NCBI GenBank assembly: GCA_947632255.1
Contig: CANROL010000089.1
Span: 1 to 5,201 of the forward strand
Length of the DNA: 5,201 nucleotides
Source: an uncultured Bacilli bacterium
GTDB taxonomy: Bacteria > Bacillota_I > Bacilli_A > RF39 > UBA660
Direction: 5' to 3'
Below are positions 1 through 5,134 of this stretch, piece by piece. Both the position numbers and the translations under genes were made by a program. Under the pieces are notes generated by a model. That model searched no databases. It was not told the DNA's origin and was given only the letters and a program-made list of their open reading frames with translations. How positions within the stretch are numbered: the stretch's first letter is position 1; every line of letters starts with the position of its first letter.

Positions 1-1460
1 TCATATTTTAATGTTTTATCATAAAATTCTAAATATTTAATAAGTTTTAATTCTTTTAAAATTTGTTTATTCTTTAAGATTATTTCAATCACCTCTTTAT
101 CTGTTTTTTGAATATTTATGGTTGTATCAGGAATAAAACTATATCCTTTAGAACCACTTATTTGTTTTAAAAGATATTTACCTAAAGGAAGAGTTATATT
201 AATTTCACCAGAGGCATTACTAGTTAAATTAGCAATAAGTTTATGGGTATTATAATCATATAACTGAAACTGAGCATTTGCTTCAAAACTTAATTTACCA
301 TCTTGATCTTCTAGATATTTAATTAACTTTAATTCTTTAGTAATTTGTTCATTTTTAAAGATAAGTGTTTTATTATTAGGGGTTGTATCATCAATAGTAA
401 ATGTATAATCTAATATATAAGCATAATCTTTAGTACCTTTAGTTTGATGTAAAATATAAGTCCCAAATGGTAAATTTAAATTATATTCACCTAAATTATT
501 AGTTTTAAAAGTAGTTATTAAATCATGTTGTTCATTAAATAACTCAAATTCGGCATTAGGTTCTAAAGTTAGAGTTCCATCCATATTTTCTAAGTATTTA
601 ATTATTTTGATTTCTTTTAGAATTTGTTTATTTATTAGTTTTTTTAAATAAATATCTGGAGTTGTATCATCAATGGATATTTCAAAATTTTCAATATTAC
701 TAAAACCATAAGAGCCTTTAGTTTGTTTTATAATATAAATACCATAAGGTAATTTAAGAGTAGCTTCACCTTTATTATTAGTTTTTATTTTAGAGACTAT
801 TTTATTAGTTGATTTATCAATGATATTAAATTCAGCATTAGGTTCATATTTTAATGTTTTATCATAAAATTCTAAATATTTAATAAGTTTTAATTCTTTT
901 AAAATTTGTTTATTCTTTAAAATTATTTCAATTACGTCTTGATCTTTTTCAGTAATATTTATGGTTGTATCAGGAATAAAACTATATCCTTTAGAGCCAC
1001 TTATTTGTTTTAAAAGATATTTACCTAAAGGTAAAGTTATATTTATTTCGCCAGAAGCATTACTTGTTAAATTAGCAATAAGTTTTTGGCTATTATAATC
1101 ATATAATTGAAATTCAGCATTAGGTTCTAAAGTTAGACTACCATCTTTATTTTCAAGATATTTAATTAACTTTAATTCTTTAGTAATTTGTTCATTTTTA
1201 AAAATAATTGTTTTATTATTTGGAGTATTATCATCAATAGTAAAAGTATAATCTAATATATAGGCATAGTCTTTAGTACCTTTAGTTTGATGTAAAATAT
1301 AAGTACCAAATGGTAAATTTAAATTATATTCACCTAAATTATTAGTTTTAAAAGTAGTAATTAAATCATGTTGTTCACTAAATAACTCAAATTCAGCGTT
1401 AGACTCTAAAGTTAGAGTTCCATCCATATTTTCTAGGTATTTAATAATTTTTATTTCTTT
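1..1460 (-). repeat. Higher-order tandem repeat, 843-bp period (three-domain block)
   Basis: The three-domain block 1460-618 is repeated directly as 617-1, and the second copy continues beyond the window. The period is exactly 843 bp (281 codons) at every landmark checked: bases 1-77 match 844-920 exactly, a CACCTAAATT at 488 recurs at 1331, and a GTTGTATCAGG at 121 recurs at 964. Divergence is patchy: some stretches are identical, while about 87-120 differs at many sites from 930-963. The unit is a multiple of three, so recombination between copies would add or remove three whole domains without breaking the frame. It also makes assembly of this gene error-prone. Confidence 0.92.
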
Positions 1461-2306
1461 AGTAATTTCATCATTATATAAAGAAATATTAGTATTATTT
1501 TCGATAGAATCATCAATTTTTAATTCATAATCGGGGATAAAATTATAACCTTTGGTGCCTTTAGTTTGATGAATAATATAAGTGCCATATGGTAGATTTA
1601 GATGAGCTTCACCTTCATTATTAGTAATAATAGTTTTTACTTCTTGAAAATTATTTTTATTATAAACTATAAATTCCGCGTTAGGTTCTAATATTAAAGT
1701 ATTATCTTGTTTTTTTAAATATTTAGTTAGTTTAATATTTTTAATAATTTGTTCATTTCGTAAAATTATTTGAAGTAAATTGGGGGTAAGTTCATTGATA
1801 TTAAATATGTAATCATCAATAAAATTATAACCATATGCCCCAGTTTTTTGATGTAATTTATAAGAACCATATGGTAAATTTAGATTTATTTTACCAAAGT
1901 GATCCGTGGTTAATTCTTTTATTAATAAGCCAGTTGTTAAATCATAAAGTTCAAAAGTGACATTTTCTTCTACAATATTAGTACCATCAATATTATTTAA
2001 GTATTTTATAATTTCAATACCTTTCATTATTTGGGGATTTTTTAAAATAATTGGCATTCCTTCTAAATAAGAATCATCAATAGTAAATTCATAATCTGAA
2101 ATAAAATCATAACCTTTAGTTCCTTTGGTTTGATGTAAAATATAAGTGCCATAGGAAAGATGAAAACTAATTTTACCTTCATAATTAGTAGTTATGGTTT
2201 CTAGAGGTCTACTTTCCCCTTTTTTAAATAATTGAAATTCAGCGTAGGGTTCAATAATTAAAGAATGATCATTATTTTCTAAATATTTTTGAAAAGTTAT
2301 TTCTTT
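1..2306 (-). repeat. Array of SpaA/CnaB-like domains (eight complete units plus a ninth cut by the window edge)
   Basis: The units run, in minus-strand order, 2306-2025, 2024-1743, 1742-1461, 1460-1182, 1181-900, 899-618, 617-339, 338-57 and 56-1. The consensus has KYLE, then an EPNAEF strand, a TN..GE turn, L.LPYGTY, an HQTKGTKGY box and a closing FKNEQI strand. Linkers are absent: the closing strand of one unit runs straight into the first strand of the next, as in rod-like stalks that hold a tip domain away from the wall. Lys and Asn of the expected isopeptide pair are kept throughout, but the box normally written YxLxETxAPxGY has Gln in place of Glu in every complete unit. Confidence 0.9.
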
Positions 2307-3398
2307 AATTATAGGAGCATCATACATTTCTAAAGATACATTTTCATTCATGACTAAGAAATGCTTTTTTTCTGTATTTAATTTATAACCATAAGGAGCT
2401 TTAGATTCGACGATGTAGTAGCTGTTATTGGGGATTTCAGTAATTTCAAAGCTTCCTTCTTCATTAGTAGTATATGTGCCTAATAATTTATCATCGCGGT
2501 TATAATGTATTTCATATTCAGCATTAGATAAAGGGAGGTTGCAAGCTTCAGTACTTTTTTTAGTAAAAGAAAAACTAGGATTTAGAATATGAAATTGAGC
2601 ATAGGAATTAACATCATTAACTTTTCCCCGATTAACTACGACTTGACTACCATTTTTATAAAATACTATTGCAAGACTTTGAATATTATTTTCTTTTACA
2701 AAATCAAGAGAAAAGTTCCCTGCTTCGGTAAAGGATATTGTAAGACTATTACCATTTATATTATAATTAGCATTATCAACATATACTTTACCTGGACCAT
2801 CTTTAAAATCGGATAAGACACCATTTGTATCAGTTAAAGTTAATTCTTCACCAATATGTAAAGTATAGATTTTATCATCATTTAAAGCAAAAGATGGTAA
2901 TAAATCATGTTTGGCAACATTATCTTCAATAGCTGCGATTTCATCTTTTAACGCCCCACTTGGGGAACCATCTTCGTTAGCAAAATATACTGTTCCTTTA
3001 TTTTGAAGTAAATAATTCCATATTAAATATTGAGTAGCAGCATACCATTTTATATCTTCGCGACCAGGATAATTATAACCATAATATGCATATAACTTAA
3101 TTTTATTAAATTGTTCTTCTGTAATATCTAATTCTTTAGGAATATCTTGAGGGGCGTAATATCTATCAAATTCACCATTATATAATTGAACACCAGGTTC
3201 AATACAATATACTAGTTCATTTGTTGTTTCATCAATTAATTGAAACATATCTTTAATATAGCCTTCTCTTTCTGGTGTTTCTAAATATAGTTTAATACCG
3301 GGAATAGCACTACCTAATTTAATATTATCAGCATGAGCTATATTAAAACCAAAAAATAATGTAATTAATATTATTATTAATTTAAAAATTTTTTTCAT
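1..3398 (-). CDS. Thioester-domain, SpaA-repeat surface adhesin (partial, C-terminus beyond window)
   Basis: Reading from ATG at 3398 the frame stays open for 1132 codons and leaves the window at position 1. Residues 1-23 are a signal peptide (KK, hydrophobic core, AHA). Residues about 30-170 are a thioester domain (TED): Cys65 in VYCIEPG and Gln123 in AATQYLIW fit the two motifs whose side chains form the internal thioester in Gram-positive TED adhesins, which can bond covalently to host amines. Residues about 175-275 are an unassigned beta-type linker. Residues about 276-362 are a SpaA/CnaB domain with Lys280, Glu331 (VESKAPYGY) and Asp360. From 365 on come SpaA-like units of 93-94 residues, starting at 365, 459, 553, 647, 740, 834, 928, 1021 and 1115. 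Each of the eight complete units keeps a strand-A Lys (KYL) and a last-strand Asn. The protein is probably a wall-anchored fibre; the expected C-terminal sorting signal is outside the window. The start is supported by AAAGGA at 3410-3405. Function as an adhesin is inferred from architecture. Confidence 0.95.
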   Translation of the reverse strand, partial: MKKIFKLIIILITLFFGFNIAHADNIKLGSAIPGIKLYLETPEREGYIKDMFQLIDETTNELVYCIEPGVQLYNGEFDRYYAPQDIPKELDITEEQFNKIKLYAYYGYNYPGREDIKWYAATQYLIWNYLLQNKGTVYFANEDGSPSGALKDEIAAIEDNVAKHDLLPSFALNDDKIYTLHIGEELTLTDTNGVLSDFKDGPGKVYVDNANYNINGNSLTISFTEAGNFSLDFVKENNIQSLAIVFYKNGSQVVVNRGKVNDVNSYAQFHILNPSFSFTKKSTEACNLPLSNAEYEIHYNRDDKLLGTYTTNEEGSFEITEIPNNSYYIVESKAPYGYKLNTEKKHFLVMNENVSLEMYDAPIIKEITFQKYLENNDHSLIIEPYAEFQLFKKGESRPLETITTNYEGKISFHLSYGTYILHQTKGTKGYDFISDYEFTIDDSYLEGMPIILKNPQIMKGIEIIKYLNNIDGTNIVEENVTFELYDLTTGLLIKELTTDHFGKINLNLPYGSYKLHQKTGAYGYNFIDDYIFNINELTPNLLQIILRNEQIIKNIKLTKYLKKQDNTLILEPNAEFIVYNKNNFQEVKTIITNNEGEAHLNLPYGTYIIHQTKGTKGYNFIPDYELKIDDSIENNTNISLYNDEITKEIKIIKYLENMDGTLTLESNAEFELFSEQHDLITTFKTNNLGEYNLNLPFGTYILHQTKGTKDYAYILDYTFTIDDNTPNNKTIIFKNEQITKELKLIKYLENKDGSLTLEPNAEFQLYDYNSQKLIANLTSNASGEINITLPLGKYLLKQISGSKGYSFIPDTTINITEKDQDVIEIILKNKQILKELKLIKYLEFYDKTLKYEPNAEFNIIDKSTNKIVSKIKTNNKGEATLKLPYGIYIIKQTKGSYGFSNIENFEISIDDTTPDIYLKKLINKQILKEIKIIKYLENMDGTLTLEPNAEFELFNEQHDLITTFKTNNLGEYNLNLPFGTYILHQTKGTKDYAYILDYTFTIDDTTPNNKTLIFKNEQITKELKLIKYLEDQDGKLSFEANAQFQLYDYNTHKLIANLTSNASGEINITLPLGKYLLKQISGSKGYSFIPDTTINIQKTDKEVIEIILKNKQILKELKLIKYLEFYDKTLKY

Positions 3399-3404
3399 TT
3401 AATT

Positions 3405-3410
3405 TCCTTT
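3405..3410 (-). promoter_or_regulatory. Ribosome binding site of the thioester adhesin
   Basis: AAAGGA lies on the minus strand, six bases before the ATG at 3398. It fixes the start, and the codons that follow give a normal Gram-positive signal peptide. Confidence 0.8.
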
Positions 3411-3441
3411 CTAATTCTTAAGGAAACTAAAATTACGAGTG

Positions 3442-3464
3442 AATGTGTCCTACTTTAACACATT
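3442..3464. promoter_or_regulatory. Inverted repeat overlapping the candidate -10 (possible operator)
   Basis: The 7-bp perfect arms AATGTGT (3442-3448) and ACACATT (3458-3464) are separated by nine bases that contain the candidate -10 of the adhesin promoter. A repressor or activator dimer could bind here. In the transcript the arms could also fold as a hairpin if the real start lies upstream. No binding protein is encoded in the window, so the role is inferred only from position. Confidence 0.35.
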
Positions 3465-3480
3465 AAATAATACTTGTAAA
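3452..3480 (-). promoter_or_regulatory. Candidate sigma-A promoter for the thioester adhesin
   Basis: TTTACA (3480-3475), a 17-base spacer and TAAAGT (3457-3452) give a 5/6 and a 4/6 match to the consensus hexamers, with the start point expected near 3445. A competing -10, TATTAT at 3472-3467, has no -35 at a good distance. A promoter is needed here because a terminator closes the upstream gene. In DNA this AT-rich such matches arise by chance, so the placement is tentative. Confidence 0.35.
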
Positions 3481-3490
3481 TCACTAATTT

Positions 3491-3520
3491 TTGACATGTT
3501 TTAGGGTATTTTGTCATAAT
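3491..3520 (+). promoter_or_regulatory. Candidate plus-strand promoter facing the 3' end of the 395-aa gene
   Basis: A perfect TTGACA (3491-3496), an 18-base spacer and CATAAT (3515-3520) preceded by TG at the extended -10 position form a good sigma-A match. It points away from the adhesin gene and into the terminator region at 3543-3576. That hairpin is followed on the plus strand by TTTAATTTTT and could stop the RNA after about 50-60 bases. There is no plus-strand ORF downstream. It could make a short antisense RNA or be a chance match. Confidence 0.3.
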
Positions 3521-3542
3521 TTGATAGAATATGTTTTATTAA

Positions 3543-3576
3543 TAAAAAAAAATTGCCAAATAATTTTTGACAATTT
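3543..3576 (-). terminator. Rho-independent terminator of the 395-aa surface protein gene
   Basis: On the minus strand ATTGTCAAA (3574-3566) pairs with TTTGGCAAT (3560-3552) through nine pairs, one a G-U wobble. The stem extends two more A-T pairs around a five-base loop. It is followed by a run of U from a stretch of A at 3544-3551. It begins ten bases after the stop codon at 3586, which separates this gene from the adhesin gene downstream. Confidence 0.85.
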
Positions 3577-3585
3577 AATTTTTGA

Positions 3586-4773
3586 TTAATTCACTATATA
3601 TGGATTTGTAGAACTACCAGGATCACCTGAACCAGAGCCGATAGATAATGAGATGTTAGATTTTAGATAGACAGAGGGACGGGCGCCATACCCGCCGCTC
3701 GCACCATAGTTGTACACGCTGCCACCGTTGCTCACAAGAAGCACGCGGTTCGCAAGGGACGAATTAGGAGTTAACGTCCACGTATAAGAACTATTAAATA
3801 GCCAGTCTTTGTCAGAACAACCAGGATTAGTGCTAGAATCATAATTCCATAAAATTATACTCCTTTTACATGTACTATTTAAGGCAGCATAGCCATAATC
3901 ACTGGCACTCATTAGTCCTACTTGATATTTATTAGTTGTTATAGCCTTTGTTTCACTTGTATATACTGTTTCTGCTGTTTGTTTATAATCTGATTTTCCT
4001 ATATTCCATTTAACACTGGCTATTTTATCTTTTTCATCTATAGTATTTAGGTATGTATCATTTAAATATGTATTTAATGTAGCTGGTCTTTCCCAATTAT
4101 TAGAATTCGATTCATCCCATTCCTTACTTTCACTTCCTGTTCTAATTATTTTTATTAACTGTTCTGTTCCATTTTCTGTTTCAACTTCAAAAATTCCAAT
4201 TATACGCCATTCTTCATTATTAAATCTTACATAGTTATTTGGATCTGGTCCTTCAAAGCGATAACCTTTTTCATTTACTAAACAATTCTTGGCTTCTTCT
4301 TCGGTTAAATCTTCACCATTGCAAATATTAAAATCCATATTATTAATAGTTAGTGGTTCTTGTTTCTTATCAAAATATAATATACATTTTGTATTCTTTT
4401 CTAAATCTTTGATTATATGTTCACCATTTGAATTTGTATATACTTTTTCATATATTTTTTCTTCTGGATTTGTTTTATAACAATAACTTTTTTCTTGATT
4501 TATTGTATATCCTTCACTTGGCATTAATTCTACTTCACTATAACATGTATCATCGTTAGTATCTTCACAACCTTCTTTTTGCTGATACATCGCCATCATT
4601 TTAAAATCATATGGGGTATAATTTATTACTCCATCCACGATTGTTACATGGTCTGTTGATGTAAATTCGGCATGACTTACAAATATAGTTATTACTAGTA
4701 TTAAACTAGTTATTATTAAAGTTGGTATTAATAGTTTCTTTTTATTGAAAGATTTTAATGTGACAAATTTCAT
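3586..4773 (-). CDS. Secreted/anchored surface protein with DUF6273-like variable C-terminal domain
   Basis: The complete gene encodes 395 aa. Residues 1-36 have a Lys-rich start and a hydrophobic run (about 14-33) ending SHAEF, so it is either a cleaved signal or a membrane anchor. Residues about 37-137 are a Cys-containing domain (Cys69, 77, 98, 130) ending TKCILYFDKK. Residues about 180-371 resemble the DUF6273-type lectin/FGE-like domain: VRFNNEEWRIIGIF, LIKIIRTGS, WERPATLNTYLN, VGLMSASDYGYA, WTLTPNSS and GARPSVYLKS in order. The tail is Gly/Ser-rich and ends NPYIVN; there is no LPXTG motif. The eight cysteines could form disulfides outside the cell. Residues 338-366 are encoded by GC-rich DNA foreign to the rest of the gene. 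The gene has its own promoter, leader and terminator. The assignment rests on remembered family motifs; ligand binding is inferred. Confidence 0.93.
   Translation of the reverse strand: MKFVTLKSFNKKKLLIPTLIITSLILVITIFVSHAEFTSTDHVTIVDGVINYTPYDFKMMAMYQQKEGCEDTNDDTCYSEVELMPSEGYTINQEKSYCYKTNPEEKIYEKVYTNSNGEHIIKDLEKNTKCILYFDKKQEPLTINNMDFNICNGEDLTEEEAKNCLVNEKGYRFEGPDPNNYVRFNNEEWRIIGIFEVETENGTEQLIKIIRTGSESKEWDESNSNNWERPATLNTYLNDTYLNTIDEKDKIASVKWNIGKSDYKQTAETVYTSETKAITTNKYQVGLMSASDYGYAALNSTCKRSIILWNYDSSTNPGCSDKDWLFNSSYTWTLTPNSSLANRVLLVSNGGSVYNYGASGGYGARPSVYLKSNISLSIGSGSGDPGSSTNPYIVN
3664..3786 (-). other. GC-rich, adenine-poor C-terminal patch; candidate DGR variable region
   Basis: This patch covers codons about 330-370 of the 395-aa gene. 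From 3762 to 3676 I count 56 G or C in 87 bases (64%) and only 12 adenines on the coding strand, inside a gene otherwise rich in A and T. Codon choice changes abruptly to AGC, GGC, CGC, GCG, GTG, TAC and AAC. Three AAC codons remain (342, 349, 355). Between them sit AGC (348, 352, 359), TAC (354), CGC (343) and GGC (351, 360), each reachable from AAC by changing only adenines. The patch ends with GC-rich GGCGCCCGTCCC just before the conserved RPSVYLK, where the initiation sequence of a DGR would sit. No template or reverse transcriptase is in view. Confidence 0.6.
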
Positions 4774-4798
4774 ATATTAACCACCTCGGTTAATATAT
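4772..4798 (-). promoter_or_regulatory. Hairpin presenting the SD in its loop and burying the start codon of the 395-aa gene
   Basis: The perfect 11-bp arms ATATATTAACC (4798-4788 in the mRNA) and GGTTAATATAT (4782-4772) close a five-base GAGGT loop. The SD of the gene, GAGGTGG (4787-4781), lies half in the loop and half in the stem, seven bases before the ATG (4773-4771). The A and U of the start codon are the last two paired bases. The stem is mostly A-U, so it could be melted by temperature or by a ribosome arriving from the leader ORF. As DNA it is also a 27-bp palindrome that a protein could bind. Confidence 0.75.
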
Positions 4799-4799
4799 T

Positions 4800-4821
4800 G
4801 GTATTTATTGTATTAAATACC
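4800..4821 (-). promoter_or_regulatory. Leader hairpin next to the G run
   Basis: The arms GGTATTTA (4821-4814) and TAAATACC (4807-4800) form an 8-bp stem with a six-base loop in the mRNA. It starts at the last G of the nine-G run, contains the stop codon of the leader ORF (4807-4805), and is one base away from the SD hairpin at 4798-4772. A ribosome translating the leader must open it. Confidence 0.6.
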
Positions 4822-4846
4822 CCCCCCCGACGTATGTTTGCTTCAT
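4805..4846 (-). CDS. Short leader ORF (13 aa) containing a nine-G run
   Basis: ATG at 4846 is preceded by AGGAG (4859-4855) at an ideal eight-base spacing, one of the best SDs in the window. The peptide reads MKQTYVGGGYLIQ and stops at TAA 4807-4805. The three Gly codons are the uninterrupted G run 4828-4820. With one G fewer the frame stops at the TAA three codons after GTC plus the G run. With one G more it runs 25 codons through both hairpins and stops at TGA 4772-4770, overlapping the ATG of the 395-aa gene as ATGA. The likely role is cis-regulatory, through ribosome movement rather than the peptide itself. Being so short, it could be a chance ORF, though the SD argues otherwise. Confidence 0.6.
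   Translation of the reverse strand: MKQTYVGGGYLIQ
4820..4828 (-). repeat. Poly-G tract (nine G), candidate phase-variation tract
   Basis: There are nine consecutive C on the plus strand (nine G in the mRNA) in otherwise very AT-rich DNA, 46 bases upstream of the start codon of a surface protein and inside a translated leader. Such runs change length by slipped-strand mispairing and are a classic contingency-locus feature in many bacteria. The run lies in the transcribed leader, not between promoter hexamers, so any effect should be on translation. Confidence 0.8.
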
Positions 4847-4866
4847 TTTTATCTCTCCTATTCTTT

Positions 4867-4888
4867 TGTAGATTTTTTATTATCTACA
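4867..4888 (-). other. 5' UTR hairpin upstream of the leader ORF
   Basis: The arms TGTAGAT (4888-4882) and ATCTACA (4873-4867) form a 7-bp stem with an A-rich eight-base loop in the untranslated leader, between the promoter and the leader SD at 4859. No U run follows directly, so it is not a plain terminator. It could stabilise the 5' end; no riboswitch class is recognised. Confidence 0.45.
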
Positions 4889-4905
4889 CTTTCTTTACTA
4901 TCTTA

Positions 4906-4934
4906 ATATTAGCATTTTTAAGTACTTTTTTCAA
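4906..4934 (-). promoter_or_regulatory. Sigma-A promoter of the leader ORF and 395-aa surface protein gene
   Basis: TTGAAA (4934-4929), a 17-base spacer ending in TGC, and TAATAT (4911-4906) give an extended -10 promoter with good hexamers. Transcription should start near 4899 and give a leader of about 125 bases before the gene. It lies back to back with the plus-strand promoter at 4943-4971, with only eight bases between the two -35 boxes. Confidence 0.65.
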
Positions 4935-4942
4935 GTAGATAG

Positions 4943-4971
4943 TTTACATTTATTAAAAAATATTATATACT
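4943..4971 (+). promoter_or_regulatory. Promoter of the small plus-strand RNA
   Basis: TTTACA (4943-4948), exactly 17 bases, then TATACT (4966-4971) match the consensus hexamers at five of six positions each. The expected start is around 4978-4979. A hairpin terminator about 70 bases downstream on the same strand supports a short independent transcript. Confidence 0.55.
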
Positions 4972-4977
4972 TAATTT

Positions 4978-5062
4978 AGCGAGACACTTCATAGTGCTTG
5001 CCATTTTCTGACAAATGCACCACTTACTTAAATGAAAGTTTGTGGTGCTGTTTTATTATTTT
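4978..5062 (+). ncRNA. Putative antisense RNA, antitoxin-like
   Basis: The unit is bounded by the plus-strand promoter at 4943-4971 and the hairpin with U-rich tail at 5017-5062, giving an RNA of about 80 bases with no credible ORF. It is convergent with the 22-aa hydrophobic peptide gene, whose stop codon is at 5066. It would be fully complementary to the 3' untranslated part of that mRNA. Its ACCACTT (5019-5025) could also pair with AGGTGGT in the peptide gene's SD through seven pairs, one G-U. The size and convergent layout match RNAII-type antitoxins of Fst/par loci, but no sequence family is recognised. Confidence 0.5.
5017..5062 (+). terminator. Terminator of the plus-strand small RNA, shared 3' region with the peptide mRNA
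   Basis: GCACCAC (5017-5023) pairs with GTGGTGC (5042-5048). After a symmetric TT/TT internal loop, ACTT (5026-5029) pairs with AAGT (5036-5039). On the plus strand the stem is followed by TGTTTTATTATTTT. On the minus strand no U run follows, so it is a plus-oriented terminator, although the same stem would cap the 3' region of the peptide mRNA. Confidence 0.7.
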
Positions 5063-5065
5063 AAA

Positions 5066-5134
5066 TTATTTCTTAATAACTAAAATAAGTATAATTATTA
5101 CTAAAATAAAAATTAACATTTCTTTTTTTTTCAT
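5066..5134 (-). CDS. 22-residue hydrophobic peptide, type I toxin-like
   Basis: ATG at 5134 to TAA at 5066-5068. The peptide begins MKKKEM, continues as an unbroken run of Ile, Leu, Val and Phe (residues 7-20), and ends in two Lys. This makes a single membrane helix with basic ends, typical in size and pattern of type I toxins and other membrane-acting micropeptides. The SD is GAGGTGG (5146-5140), five bases from the start. The 5' untranslated region carries a copy of an 11-base sequence whose complement lies downstream of the gene. A convergent small RNA abuts its 3' end. Its promoter must lie beyond 5182, probably outside the window. Toxicity is inferred; a small membrane regulator or spurious ORF is possible. 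Confidence 0.55.
   Translation of the reverse strand: MKKKEMLIFILVIIILILVIKK

Noticed and set aside
1..2306. CRISPR-like or noncoding tandem repeats
   Set aside because: The repeats keep a single open frame with protein-level conservation and domain-sized periods, so they are coding repeats.
2589..2816. Plus-strand open frame of 75 codons inside the adhesin gene
   Set aside because: It is antisense to a well-supported coding region, has no SD, and its Ile/Tyr-rich product is what the complement of AT-rich codons gives.
3400..3585. DGR template repeat in the intergenic region beside the candidate variable region
   Set aside because: I found no stretch here resembling the GC-rich patch; the region holds only a terminator and promoter-like sequence.
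4289..4480. Plus-strand open frame of 63 codons inside the 395-aa gene
   Set aside because: It overlaps antisense a conserved domain of the real gene and has no convincing ribosome binding site.
4773..4846. The leader ORF as the true N-terminus of the 395-aa protein through slippage
   Set aside because: The frame that would join the two (eight or eleven G) meets a TAA right after the G run, so no G-run length gives a fusion. The ATG at 4773 has its own SD and signal peptide.
4897..4943. Invertible promoter flanked by inverted repeats
   Set aside because: The arms are only 7 bp and do not extend, there is no recombinase in view, and matches this short are common in AT-rich DNA.
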